Of a DNA stretch of 43,244 nucleotides, positions 25,740 to 34,484 are shown one piece after another. Source of the DNA: an uncultured Oscillospiraceae bacterium. Its GTDB lineage: Bacteria; Bacillota; Clostridia; Oscillospirales; Ruminococcaceae. Positions within the stretch are counted from its first letter, which is position 1; every line of letters begins with the position of its first letter. Both the position numbers and the translations under genes were made by a program. The notes beneath the pieces are model-generated. The model did no database searches. It saw only the letters and a list, made by a program, of their open reading frames with translations, and was not told the DNA's origin. Location: positions 80,490 through 123,733 of the forward strand of contig CAJTTH010000003.1 in assembly GCA_910579125.1 (NCBI GenBank). Direction: 5' to 3'.

Positions 25740-26810
25740 CTAAAAGCCGAGGTACTTCAAGTAATTCTCATCGAACGCGGACAGCAGCTCCGAGGTTATG
25801 TCGCAGGCATTTTTGGCGAACTCAAAGGCTTTGCTGCGCGCCTCCTCACTTTCAAGGAACATAATTATCCCCTGTTCGGTTGAGTTTCGGCAAAACCCCG
25901 CACTCCCGTAATACTCCGGAATTGCGCCGAGTCCGAGCATAGCCCGCAAGCCCGACTCCGAGGCAAACGGCTCTCCCGACAGGAATACCCGCTTCGACCT
26001 CCCGAACGTCTCAAATGCCGCTCTGCACCGCGCTTTATCCGATTGTATCACGCGGACGTCGCTCTGTGAAACGAAAAAATCCTCACCTATATATAATAGA
26101 TCACGGTCTGTCATGATTCCGTCGCCGTCGAGCGTACCTGTTTCGCGCATCATATTCACTGCCATTGCCGCGCCGCATGGAGAAACGCCTATGCTGTCGC
26201 GGTCGCCGACGACCTCGTAGACTATCGAGCCGTCCTTTTCGCGGCGAACCGCGTCGATAGCGCCGTTCTCGGCAGGCATTCCGCTCTCGAGACCCGAACC
26301 GTCGAACGCGCCGTTCAGGGAAAACGCCGCGCAGTCGAGCTTTCCGCCGCTTTGACGCGCGATACAGAGCTCGCCGTCTATCCCCGCCGCTAGCCAATCG
26401 CCCCCCGGGAGCGTGAGCAAGGTCGCAGTGAAGCGTCCGCTTATCCCCGCCGATATATACGGCACAAAAAACACTTCGATTTCGGGCGGAAGATGCAGCG
26501 TTTCCACCGAAAGCTCCGTCTCGAGAACGCTCTCGATATGCACGGGCGCGGCTATTCCGACGCGGCGAACGTTCGACGCGCCGATCCCGTATTCGCGCAG
26601 CGATGTCACAAACAGCCGCAAAAGTTCCTTTGCGGCGTTTTGGGCGGTAATGCTCTCGCCGAACAGCGCCGTCCGCGCGTATCGGCGTTTCAGCGCAAGG
26701 TCATAAAAGATGACGCTTATCGAGTTGGCGGTGATATCGCACGCAACGGCGATCTCCGCACTGCGCTCCGACCTGTATTTTTCTTTCGTTATATGAATTT
26801 GTGAGAGCAT
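25740..26810 (-). CDS. RACo/DUF4445-like ASKHA protein without ferredoxin domain
   Basis: A 356-residue protein that resembles the C-terminal ATPase part of reductive activators of corrinoid proteins (RACo/RamA). Matching stretches are the WLAAGIDGELCIA loop (family: IGTNGE), FDGSGLESGMPAENGAID (family: FEGA-x-IS-x-GM-x-A-x-x-GAI), SPCGAAMAVNMMRETGTLDGDG, SQSDVRVIQSDKARCRAA and RVFLSGEPF. The [2Fe-2S] domain and linker that carry the electron are absent and the first ~100 residues are a divergent ASKHA half. Assignment is by motif pattern; a role in activating a metal cofactor enzyme is only a guess. It has its own strong promoter and no operon partner. Confidence 0.65.
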   Translation of the reverse strand: MLSQIHITKEKYRSERSAEIAVACDITANSISVIFYDLALKRRYARTALFGESITAQNAAKELLRLFVTSLREYGIGASNVRRVGIAAPVHIESVLETELSVETLHLPPEIEVFFVPYISAGISGRFTATLLTLPGGDWLAAGIDGELCIARQSGGKLDCAAFSLNGAFDGSGLESGMPAENGAIDAVRREKDGSIVYEVVGDRDSIGVSPCGAAMAVNMMRETGTLDGDGIMTDRDLLYIGEDFFVSQSDVRVIQSDKARCRAAFETFGRSKRVFLSGEPFASESGLRAMLGLGAIPEYYGSAGFCRNSTEQGIIMFLESEEARSKAFEFAKNACDITSELLSAFDENYLKYLGF

Positions 26811-26875
26811 TTTTCTCCATCCTCTTGGTGTTCCGTAAACTTAAGGCAATTTATTCAACTGCTTATTCCACGCAT

Positions 26876-26904
26876 ATTATATCATATCATACCGTTTTTT
26901 TCAA
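26876..26904 (-). promoter_or_regulatory. Promoter of the RACo-like gene
   Basis: On the minus strand TTGAAA (26904-26899), 17 bp and a perfect TATAAT (26881-26876). A GGATGGAG site precedes the ATG at 26810. Confidence 0.8.
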
Positions 26905-26922
26905 GTATTTTACAAAAATGTA

Positions 26923-26951
26923 TTGCAATAAGCCGCGGATTGTGATATAAT
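26923..26951 (+). promoter_or_regulatory. Promoter of trmL
   Basis: TTGCAA (26923-26928), a 17-bp spacer and a perfect TATAAT (26946-26951). Its -35 lies only 18 bp from the -35 of the divergent promoter, so one regulator could touch both. Confidence 0.8.
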
Positions 26952-26988
26952 TATTAGGTATACTGTAAACGAAAGCGGGGAAATCAGG

Positions 26989-27492
26989 TTGGAACTTAAT
27001 ATTGTCCTCGGAGAGCCGCAGATACCGCAAAATACGGGAAATATCGCACGAACCTGCGCAGTCACGGGGGCGCGGCTGCACATCATAAAACCAATGGGCT
27101 TCGAGCCGACCGACAAACAGCTTAAACGTGCGGGGCTGGACTACTGGCATTATCTGGATATCGGCTATTACGACGGTTTTGAGGACTTCTTCGCAAAGAC
27201 CGCGGGACAGTATTTTTTCTTTACGACAAAGGCACAAAACCGCTATACCGACGTGAAATATCCCGATAAATGCTACATCGTTTTCGGGCGCGAGGACGCG
27301 GGGCTTCCCGAAGAATTGCTTTTCCGTCACAAGGACGACTGCGTGCGTATCCCGATGATGCCGACGCTGCGCAGTCTGAATTTGTCGAACAGCGTCGCGG
27401 TAGCGGCGTATGAGGTTCTGCGGCAGTGGGATTTCCCCGAGCTGCAGAATTTCGGCAGTCTTACAAAATTCGACTGGTCACAGGCAGAATGA
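26989..27492 (+). CDS. trmL: tRNA (cytidine/uridine-34-2'-O)-methyltransferase TrmL
   Basis: TrmL is a SPOUT (trefoil-knot) enzyme that methylates the wobble ribose of some leucine tRNAs with SAM. The 167-residue length is normal. Motif 1 is seen in LGEPQIPQNTGNIARTC, motif 2 in IVFGREDAGLPEELL and motif 3 in IPMMPTLRSLNLSNSVAVAAYEVLRQ. The start codon is a TTG at 26989 with an AGG-type site before it; no ATG is available near the conserved start. The promoter is about 35 bases upstream. Confidence 0.93.
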   Translation: MELNIVLGEPQIPQNTGNIARTCAVTGARLHIIKPMGFEPTDKQLKRAGLDYWHYLDIGYYDGFEDFFAKTAGQYFFFTTKAQNRYTDVKYPDKCYIVFGREDAGLPEELLFRHKDDCVRIPMMPTLRSLNLSNSVAVAAYEVLRQWDFPELQNFGSLTKFDWSQAE

Positions 27493-27521
27493 TTCCGACC
27501 GACACATGAAGAGAAAAGCAT

Positions 27522-27851
27522 TTGAAAATACAGATATGTGACAACCTGATAAAGCACTATCTGCACAATGTGTATTTTGTAAACGGGCAAAGCTATGCGG
27601 GAAAATCGACCAAGGCAAATTCTTTCGACTGCGATGACCCGGACAAGAAAATCATGACGGAGCAGATCAAAAAGTGCAAAACCCACGAAGCGACCCTTAA
27701 AAATTTTAATTCGTGGGCGCTGTATCATTCACCAGATGAAATTGAACGGAGCAATACGGTTTTTTTCACTCACACACGCCCAGATTTCGATACCGATACG
27801 CGCGAGGAAACTCTTGAAATTCCGGCAAGGCACTTCGGATTGACAAAGTAA
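27522..27851 (+). pseudogene. Remnant of a P-loop kinase, probable internal deletion
   Basis: A 109-codon frame that starts at TTG. The first ~30 residues have a good P-loop with the usual preceding strand (VYFVNGQSYAGKST). The rest (MTEQIKKCKTHEATLKNF, SPDEIERSNTVFFTHTRPD, REETLEIPARHFGL) looks like the C-terminal end of the same kind of kinase. The lid and substrate regions in between, normally on the order of 100 residues, are missing. I read it as a gene that lost its middle, though a small intact protein cannot be excluded. It is followed by the DegV gene after 33 bases. Confidence 0.55.
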
Positions 27852-27884
27852 TCAAGTAAATTAACCAACGAAAGGGTAAAAAAT

Positions 27885-28757
27885 ATGAACGAGAAAGTAA
27901 GAATTATAACCGACAGCGGCTGCGATATCTCCCCCGAGTCCGAAAAGGAATGGGCGAAATATCTTGTTATAATGCCGTTTGCGGTAACTATCAACGGCGA
28001 GACCTATCTTGACAGAATAGACATCACCCCCGACGAATTCTACAAGGTGCTAAAGGAAAACGACGAAATTCCCAAACATTCCCAGATAACCCAGATACAA
28101 TTTGAGGATAAGTACCGCGAGCTTTACGCGGAGGGTGTCCGCGATATAATCGTCGATGTTATCAACTCGCACGGCTCGCAGACGTGGGCGCAGGCGCAGC
28201 TCGCCGCCGACAACCTGAAAGAGGAGCTTTCCGACCTTAACGTCTATGTTATCGACGGACGCTGCTACACACTCTGCTACGGCTATCCCGTGCTGGAGGC
28301 GTGCAAGAAGCTCTCCGAGGGACAGAGCGTCGAGAGCGTGGTGAACTATCTCAAGGACTGGGCGAGCCACACCGAGGCGTTCATTATCGGCTTTGAGCTT
28401 CGGCATATGAAGAAATCGGGACGCATTTCGGCGGCGGCTTCGTTCCTCGGCGAGCTTATGGGCTTAAAACCGCTGATAGTGCTCTACGACGAGAAAACCG
28501 AAGTCCTCAAAAAAGCGCGCGGCGAGAAGGCGGTTATCGAAGCGGCTGTGGAGACTATCTCCTCGCGTATGACCCCGAAAACTCCGTACAGCGTTATCAC
28601 GACCACCCGCCCTGACCTCGAAAAGGATTTCATCGAGAAAATGACCAAGAAGGTCGGCTACGCGCCCGCACTGGTCGAAAAGTGCGGCGTTGTGGTAAGC
28701 TGCAATGCTGGTCCCGAATTCATAGGCGTTATCATAAGGGGACAGGAACGCGGCTGA
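27885..28757 (+). CDS. DegV family fatty-acid-binding protein
   Basis: DegV/FakB proteins hold a fatty acid for phosphorylation by the FakA kinase. The 290-residue protein has the N-terminal VRIITDSGCDIS signature, the QITQIQFEDKYRELYAEG segment near residue 66 that matches the usual TSQPS-type lipid-contact region in altered form, and the GFELRHMKKSGRISAAASFLGELMGLKP motif typical of DegV. No fakA gene is nearby. Start at ATG 27885 after AAAGGG. Confidence 0.92.
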   Translation: MNEKVRIITDSGCDISPESEKEWAKYLVIMPFAVTINGETYLDRIDITPDEFYKVLKENDEIPKHSQITQIQFEDKYRELYAEGVRDIIVDVINSHGSQTWAQAQLAADNLKEELSDLNVYVIDGRCYTLCYGYPVLEACKKLSEGQSVESVVNYLKDWASHTEAFIIGFELRHMKKSGRISAAASFLGELMGLKPLIVLYDEKTEVLKKARGEKAVIEAAVETISSRMTPKTPYSVITTTRPDLEKDFIEKMTKKVGYAPALVEKCGVVVSCNAGPEFIGVIIRGQERG

Positions 28758-28790
28758 CATTTATTTCCGACGTTGTAAAGGAGCGTTGCT

Positions 28791-29666
28791 TTGGAAAGAA
28801 TAGTTGAATTTTTCAGCGATATTTTTCAGAATTTTTTGAGAATAATTCAGTCGATAAACTTTTTCGACGTGCTTGATATTCTTATTCTGACGCTGCTTGT
28901 GTATTTTCTGATAAAGCTGATGCGTGAAACGCGCGCGATACAGCTTTTAAAGGGCATTTTCTTTATTATCGCGATATTCGTGCTGGTCGAAATTTTCCAA
29001 TTAAAGGTAATGGGCTATATCATCGACAACTTTTTGCAGGTCGGAATTATCGCCATAATCATCGTGTTCCAGCCCGAGCTGCGGCGTATACTTGAAAAGG
29101 TCGGGCGCACTAAGGTAAGCACGTTCACACAATCTGTCGAGAAGAACGCGGGCAACGCCTCCGCGCGCGACAGAGCCATTCTCGGCATTGCGGACGCGTG
29201 CGCAAGACTTCACGACAGCAAAACGGGCGCGCTTATCGTTATCGAACGGCAGACAAAGCTCGGCGATATCATCGAAAAGGAGACCACCAGCGTTATCAAT
29301 GCTGAATGCGAACCCGAATTGTTCTGCAACATCTTTTACAATAAAGCGCCGCTGCACGACGGCGCGGTGATAATCCGTGACAACAGAATTTATGCGGCGG
29401 GCTGCTTTCTTCCAAACACGCAGAAGGATCAGTATCTGTCAACGGAGCTCGGCTCGCGGCACAGAGCGGCGGTCGGAATGAGCGAAAATTCCGACGCGCT
29501 TGTCGTAGTCGTTTCCGAGGAAACGGGCACTATCTCCGTCGCGCTTGACGGACAGCTCTCGCGCGACCAGAGCCGCGAGGGACTTATCACGATTCTCCGG
29601 AAGTATATGCCGGGCGCGTCTCTCGAAAAAAAGAAGAAGCGCTCCAAAAACAAGCAAGGAGGATAA
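28791..29666 (+). CDS. cdaA: Diadenylate cyclase CdaA
   Basis: CdaA makes the second messenger c-di-AMP from two ATP and sits in the membrane. The 291-residue protein has three N-terminal membrane helices (about residues 20-75), a short coil and the DisA-type cyclase domain with the catalytic DGA (190-192) and RHR (223-225) motifs. The tail is very basic (KKKKRSKNKQGG). The start is TTG with AAAGGAG seven bases before it. It overlaps in expression with cdaR, which follows at once. Confidence 0.96.
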   Translation: MERIVEFFSDIFQNFLRIIQSINFFDVLDILILTLLVYFLIKLMRETRAIQLLKGIFFIIAIFVLVEIFQLKVMGYIIDNFLQVGIIAIIIVFQPELRRILEKVGRTKVSTFTQSVEKNAGNASARDRAILGIADACARLHDSKTGALIVIERQTKLGDIIEKETTSVINAECEPELFCNIFYNKAPLHDGAVIIRDNRIYAAGCFLPNTQKDQYLSTELGSRHRAAVGMSENSDALVVVVSEETGTISVALDGQLSRDQSREGLITILRKYMPGASLEKKKKRSKNKQGG

Positions 29667-29669
29667 AAT

Positions 29670-30971
29670 GTGAAAAATCTTATTCTGAGCTTTCTCAACG
29701 ACATAAAAAAGAATTACAAAACGCTTATCCTCGCGTTTCTTGTGGCGTTCGGTTTCTGGGTGGTCGCGTCTATTCAGGTGTTCCCGACTATCGACAAGGA
29801 CATAAGCGGAATAAATATCGAAACGCAGCTGACCGAATATATGGTGCAGAATAATCTTGAGATCGTCACGGGCGTCTCGGAGCTTGCGAGCATAAAGATC
29901 GAGGGTCGGCGCTATGAAATAAGCGACCTTACGTCGGACGATTTTTTTGCGTCGGTCGACCTTTCCGATGTGCGTTCGGCGGGAACTTATACGCTGCCGA
30001 TAACCGTTTCCTCCAAAACTACCGATACCGACTATACGTTTTTGAAAACCGAGCCGCGCGCGGTAACTCTCACTATTGACGAGATAATCTCCAAGGAATT
30101 TCAGCTGACGGGCACAGCGCCGGATATCAGCCTGCCCGAGAGCTATTATGCCGACAGTGTTACCGCCGAACCCGCGTCCGTAACGCTTACCGGCTCAGCT
30201 GAAACGCTGAACAGCATAACGCATATCGAGGCGCGCAGCACATATCACGGCGAAATATCCGAATCGCACCGCACGGGCAGCGAGTTGTATGTTTACGGCG
30301 CTAACGGCGTGAGAATAACCGCAGACGACATTCAGTTCTCGACGAATAACGTTTCGGTCAACATAAGCATTCTCAAGCAGAAAGAACTGCCGCTGAAGCT
30401 CTCGATCGTCGGCTATCCGAGCAATTTCGACATAAGCAGTCTGAAATATGAGATACTGCCGAATACGATAACGATCGCCGCTCCCGACGATACCATTGAC
30501 AGTCTGAGCGAACTTAATATCGGAACAGTCGATATCTCGGATATTCAGCTTAACCGCAACTCTGTTATCCCGATAGTGCTTCCCGAGGGCTACAAAAACC
30601 TTTCGGGCAACAACAATGCGCGTATCGAATGGGATCTTGAGAATTACGGAACGGTGGATATCGCCGTAAATCTGACCGAGGCGAAGATCAATATCTCAAA
30701 TCCTCCCGACAACTACGACGTTTCGCTCATCACAAACGAGCTGCAGCTTAAAGTTATAGGTCCGAGCTCGAGAATTATGGGGCTGTCCGCAAGCGATATG
30801 ACTGTAAACGTTAATCTGCTCGGCGTAACGCTCCATGAAGGCTCGCAGGACGTAAGCGTGACCATACAGACGCGCGGAACGCGGCAGCAGTACTGGATAT
30901 CGGGCGAGTATAAGGTAACGATTAACGTAGTCCCGAAAGAGCATGGGCAGACAAGCGGGGAGTCGGAATAA
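29670..30971 (+). CDS. cdaR: YbbR-domain CdaA regulator
   Basis: CdaR is the membrane-anchored partner of CdaA that tunes c-di-AMP synthesis. The 433-residue protein has one N-terminal helix (about 17-33) and then repeated extracellular YbbR domains, seen as recurring patterns such as PDISLPESYYADSVTAEPASVTLTGSAETLNSI and PDNYDVSLITNELQLKVIGPSSRI. The start is GTG at 29670, since the ATG two bases earlier is at once followed by TGA. AAGGAGG lies at proper distance, inside the end of cdaA. GlmM, the usual third partner, is not the next gene. Confidence 0.93.
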   Translation: MKNLILSFLNDIKKNYKTLILAFLVAFGFWVVASIQVFPTIDKDISGINIETQLTEYMVQNNLEIVTGVSELASIKIEGRRYEISDLTSDDFFASVDLSDVRSAGTYTLPITVSSKTTDTDYTFLKTEPRAVTLTIDEIISKEFQLTGTAPDISLPESYYADSVTAEPASVTLTGSAETLNSITHIEARSTYHGEISESHRTGSELYVYGANGVRITADDIQFSTNNVSVNISILKQKELPLKLSIVGYPSNFDISSLKYEILPNTITIAAPDDTIDSLSELNIGTVDISDIQLNRNSVIPIVLPEGYKNLSGNNNARIEWDLENYGTVDIAVNLTEAKINISNPPDNYDVSLITNELQLKVIGPSSRIMGLSASDMTVNVNLLGVTLHEGSQDVSVTIQTRGTRQQYWISGEYKVTINVVPKEHGQTSGESE

Positions 30972-32560
30972 TGGCGGTTATCGTTTCACAGATACGGACA
31001 AGCATTGACGAGCAGCGCGATCACGCAGTTTCAAAGGCGATCGCGCTGCTTCGCCTGTCCGAAAACGAAATAAAGTCCGCGAAAATATACAAGACCTCCG
31101 TCGACGCTCGGCGCGAGGTGCGGTTTGTAAGCTCGGTCATGATCGAACTGCACAGCGCGAAAAAGGAGCGTTCTCTCGCCGAGAAATTCGACAACGTAAA
31201 GCCCTTTACGCACAGGGAGCTTTCAGTAAAATTCGGTTCTGAGCCGCTTGACGGGGATATCGTGATAGCGGGCTTCGGTCCCGCCGGAATGTTCTGCGCC
31301 TTAACGCTTTGCGAGTTCGGCTACAAGCCTGTCGTTCTGGAGCGCGGAGCGGCAATGGACGAGCGCGTTTCGGCGGTGGAGAACTACTGGAAAGGCGGCG
31401 CGCTCGACCCGTGCACCAATGTGCAGTTCGGCGAGGGCGGCGCGGGAACGTTCTCGGACGGCAAACTCACCACGCGCATAAACGACCCGCTTTGCTCGCG
31501 AGTGCTCGAAAAGCTGTTCGAGTTCGGCGCTCCCAAAGAGATACTCACCAAAGCAAAGCCGCATATCGGCACAGACAAGCTGCGGAACATAGTCAAAAAT
31601 TTACGCAAAAGAGTGATAGAGCTTGGCGGCGAAGTGCGTTTTCTGTCGCCTCTGGAGGACGTTGAAATTCACGGCGGACGCGTAAATTCTCTGCGCGTGA
31701 ACGGCGATGCGATAAAATGCAGCGCGCTTGTTCTGGCGATAGGGCATTCGGCTCACGACACCTTTGAAATGCTCCTGAAAAACGGCGTGGAGCTTATACC
31801 GAAGCCGTTCTCAGTCGGCGCTCGTATCGAGCATATGCAATCCGATATCGACAAGGCACTATACGGGAAATTCGCGGGACACCCCGCGCTCCCGCCGGCG
31901 GAATACGCGCTCTCCTGCCATATCAACGGACGCGGCGTTTACACGTTCTGTATGTGCCCCGGCGGCTTCGTTGTCGCCTCGGCTAGCGGCGCGGGGAGCG
32001 TCGTCACAAACGGAATGAGCTTCTTTGACCGTGCGGGCGAAAACGCCAACAGCGCCGTTCTGGTCTCGGTCTCGCCCGACGATTTTGGGAACGAACCGCT
32101 TTCGGGCGCGGAATTTATCCGCCGTCTGGAAAACAAGGCTTACGAAATGGGCGCGGTATGCGGAAAAAACGGCGCCGCTCCCGCAATGCTTACACGCGAG
32201 TTTATCGGCGGCAGCACAGCGTTTTCGCTTGGACGCGTTACGCCGACCTATCCGCTCGGTATCGAGCCGTGCGGTCTGCGCGAGCTGTTCCCTGATTTCG
32301 TGAGCGAAAGCCTTGCCGAGGGAATACGGCAATTCGAGCGAAAAATACACGGTTTCTCCGATAGCGACAGCATTCTCACCGCAGTCGAAACGCGCTCGTC
32401 GTCGCCGGTGAGGATACCGCGAAACGAAAGCGCATTCACTGAAAGCTGTTCCAACATCTACCCTTGCGGCGAGGGCGCGGGCTACGCGGGCGGGATAATG
32501 TCGGCAGCAGTCGACGGCATCAAAACCGCGATCGCGATCATGGAGAGATACAAGGCATAA
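30971..32560 (+). CDS. FAD-dependent oxidoreductase (YhiN/GidA-like dehydrogenase family)
   Basis: A 529-residue flavoprotein. The dinucleotide site is in DIVIAGFGPAGMFCALTL at about residue 97, with the acidic end of strand 2 at VVLERG. It is followed by QFGEGGAGTFSDGKLTTR and, at the end, the second FAD segment YPCGEGAGYAGGIMSAAVDGIKTA. The first ~90 residues are a small extra domain with an HSAKKER segment, as in uncharacterised 'NAD(P)/FAD-dependent oxidoreductases' of Clostridia. Substrate unknown. The ATG overlaps the cdaR stop (TAATG), so it is coupled to the c-di-AMP genes. Confidence 0.88.
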   Translation: MAVIVSQIRTSIDEQRDHAVSKAIALLRLSENEIKSAKIYKTSVDARREVRFVSSVMIELHSAKKERSLAEKFDNVKPFTHRELSVKFGSEPLDGDIVIAGFGPAGMFCALTLCEFGYKPVVLERGAAMDERVSAVENYWKGGALDPCTNVQFGEGGAGTFSDGKLTTRINDPLCSRVLEKLFEFGAPKEILTKAKPHIGTDKLRNIVKNLRKRVIELGGEVRFLSPLEDVEIHGGRVNSLRVNGDAIKCSALVLAIGHSAHDTFEMLLKNGVELIPKPFSVGARIEHMQSDIDKALYGKFAGHPALPPAEYALSCHINGRGVYTFCMCPGGFVVASASGAGSVVTNGMSFFDRAGENANSAVLVSVSPDDFGNEPLSGAEFIRRLENKAYEMGAVCGKNGAAPAMLTREFIGGSTAFSLGRVTPTYPLGIEPCGLRELFPDFVSESLAEGIRQFERKIHGFSDSDSILTAVETRSSSPVRIPRNESAFTESCSNIYPCGEGAGYAGGIMSAAVDGIKTAIAIMERYKA

Positions 32561-32584
32561 AAAACGGCTCTGTTGAGCCGTTTT
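32561..32584. terminator. Perfect hairpin terminator after the oxidoreductase
   Basis: AAAACGGCTC and GAGCCGTTTT form a perfect 10-bp stem with a TGTT loop, and the T run extends to 32585. The A run before the stem makes it usable from both strands. Confidence 0.92.
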
Positions 32585-32587
32585 TCT

Positions 32588-32668
32588 TTATTTTAACAGC
32601 GGCAGACTGCCCGTGAGTTTGTTCACCTTTTTCTTCCCGCCGCAGACCGCTATACCGAAGTACCGCAT
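32588..32668 (-). CDS. Possible 26-residue small ORF
   Basis: On the minus strand an ATG at 32668 opens a 26-codon frame (MRYFGIAVCGG...LPLLK) that ends at the edge of the 32561-32584 hairpin. A GGAGGAG lies directly before the ATG, closer than optimal, and a TATAAT lies about 20 bases upstream, but no good -35 is seen. It may be a leftover gene start rather than a live gene. Confidence 0.25.
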   Translation of the reverse strand: MRYFGIAVCGGKKKVNKLTGSLPLLK

Positions 32669-32755
32669 CTCCTCCGACAAGAATATTATAGCATATTCCA
32701 AGTCAAATGTCTTGTAAAATATCTTCATTTTTACTAAAAATTTTCATTCCCGCTA

Positions 32756-32784
32756 TTGACTTGTTGTGAAATATGTAGTATAAT
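32756..32784 (+). promoter_or_regulatory. Consensus promoter of the LRR-SWIM-MoxR operon
   Basis: TTGACT (32756-32761), 17 bp and a perfect TATAAT (32779-32784). The start of transcription would be about 40 bases before the ATG at 32833, which has AAGGAG. No further promoter of this quality is seen down to the window end. Confidence 0.85.
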
Positions 32785-32832
32785 TTATTTGAGTAACCAC
32801 TTTATTTTGTGGATTGCAAGGAGAACCCGTAA

Positions 32833-34482
32833 ATGGATATAAACGACGCGGAAAAACTCGGAATTGCCTGCCGTTTCGAGGGTATAGCCGCCGTGAAAGC
32901 GCTGCTGAGAAACGGCGTGAAGTTCGACGAAACAAGCGAGCCGCTCTATAACAAAGATCACGAGGTGTCGCTGCTGAATGTCAGCGCGCAAGTCGCGCAC
33001 GGAGCGTACCACCTGACCCTCGTCGAATTAGGTAAGGAATTTACAAAGGACGGCAAAAAATACGCGCTGCTGCCGACTTCGGAGCGTATTGAAATTTACA
33101 GGCTGCTGAAAGAGAACGCAAAGAAATGCAATTTTCATTCGGGCAGGCTGTTCTATTATGCGCTGTTGTCGAACGATACCGAAATGCTTTCTGTAATGCG
33201 CGAAAAAGGCGAAGCGCTCCCCGACTGCCTTAAAGATATTTTGACAAACGGCGGGCGCAACACCGAATGGAGCGAGTTCTGCTACATATTCGAGGGAATG
33301 GACGCGGAGGAATTTTTCGCCGTTGTCGACAATATTTCAAGTGAACTCGGCGGTCGGAAGATAAATTTTTCCGAGATACTTTTCTGCTGCGTTGCTCCGA
33401 TAATTAAAACGCCAAAGGGTCTGGAGTTTATTCTGGAGCGCTTTGACCAACAGAAGATGAAAAAGGGTTGGCTGATGAAACGCTTTATTGACGAAAACAA
33501 GGTCGGGCTTCTTGAAGTCACGGCACGGCACGGCTGGCTGAAAACTCCGAAGAAGCGCGACGAAATGATAAAGTATGCGTCGGACAACGGAAAGACCGAG
33601 GCACTGGCGTTCTTGCTTGAATTCAAGAACCGCACCTCCGACCCCGTCAAAGAACAGGCAGCCGCCGAAAAGCGTATGCTCCGCGAATTGAACGCAAACC
33701 CGTATTCCGTGACCGAGCTGAAAAAGTCGTGGAACTTCGCCAAAAACGGCGACGGAACAGTCGCTGTTACAAGCTACAAGGGAAACCGCACCGAGGTTAA
33801 AGTTCCCGAAAAGATAGGAAAGGACAGCGTGACGGAGATAGGCTGCGCGGCGTTCACAAGCGCGGTCGGGTTTGTGCGGAATGTCCGTCACGCGCTGCTT
33901 GAATTTCGGCGAACCATTACTTCGATCGCGCTGCCCGAGAGCATTGAAATAATTGGCGATAATGCTTTTGCGTACTGCGAAAAGCTGTCGGATATCAACA
34001 TACCGTCGAACGTCAGGTCGATAGGCGAACGCACGTTTTTGGCGTGCCGCAGACTGGAAAATATCGTCATTCCGAATTCGGTGACGGATATCGGCGAGAG
34101 CGCGTTCACCGCCTGTGTCGTGTTAAGATCAGCAAGACTTCCGTGCGGACTTACGGAAATTCGAAAGGCAGTGTTCAGCCAATGCTGGGCGCTTGAGGAT
34201 ATCATTATCCCCGAAAGCGTTATGAAGATCGGCACGAGCTCTTTTCACTCGTGCAAGGCGTTAAAGCGCGTTGAACTGCCGCCGGCGCTTACGGAGATAG
34301 GGTACGGAGCGTTCAGCGATTGTATTGAGCTTGAAGAGATCGTTTTCCCGAAAAGCGTTATTTCAATAGAAGCGAACGCGTTCGGCGAATGCCCCAAACT
34401 CACCGCAACGGTAGATAAAGGCTCGTTCGCCGAGAAATATTGCAAAGAAAACCAAATCAAATTTAAATACAAGGAGAATTAA
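32833..34482 (+). CDS. Cytosolic leucine-rich-repeat protein (BspA/LRR_5 type)
   Basis: A 549-residue protein without signal peptide. Residues 1 to ~280 are helical with an ankyrin-like feel (GIAAVKALLRNGVKFDET, RLFYYALLSNDTEMLSVMREKGE). After a short LKKSWNFAKNGDGTVAVTSYKG strand region, residues ~345-530 hold about seven 23-residue BspA-type repeats of the form LPESIEIIGDNAFAYCEKLSDI. Such repeats usually sit on cell-surface proteins, so a cytosolic form suggests a binding or sensing role here. It is the promoter-proximal gene and ends two bases before the SWIM gene, so it belongs to the operon. Confidence 0.85.
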   Translation: MDINDAEKLGIACRFEGIAAVKALLRNGVKFDETSEPLYNKDHEVSLLNVSAQVAHGAYHLTLVELGKEFTKDGKKYALLPTSERIEIYRLLKENAKKCNFHSGRLFYYALLSNDTEMLSVMREKGEALPDCLKDILTNGGRNTEWSEFCYIFEGMDAEEFFAVVDNISSELGGRKINFSEILFCCVAPIIKTPKGLEFILERFDQQKMKKGWLMKRFIDENKVGLLEVTARHGWLKTPKKRDEMIKYASDNGKTEALAFLLEFKNRTSDPVKEQAAAEKRMLRELNANPYSVTELKKSWNFAKNGDGTVAVTSYKGNRTEVKVPEKIGKDSVTEIGCAAFTSAVGFVRNVRHALLEFRRTITSIALPESIEIIGDNAFAYCEKLSDINIPSNVRSIGERTFLACRRLENIVIPNSVTDIGESAFTACVVLRSARLPCGLTEIRKAVFSQCWALEDIIIPESVMKIGTSSFHSCKALKRVELPPALTEIGYGAFSDCIELEEIVFPKSVISIEANAFGECPKLTATVDKGSFAEKYCKENQIKFKYKEN

Positions 34483-34484
34483 CA

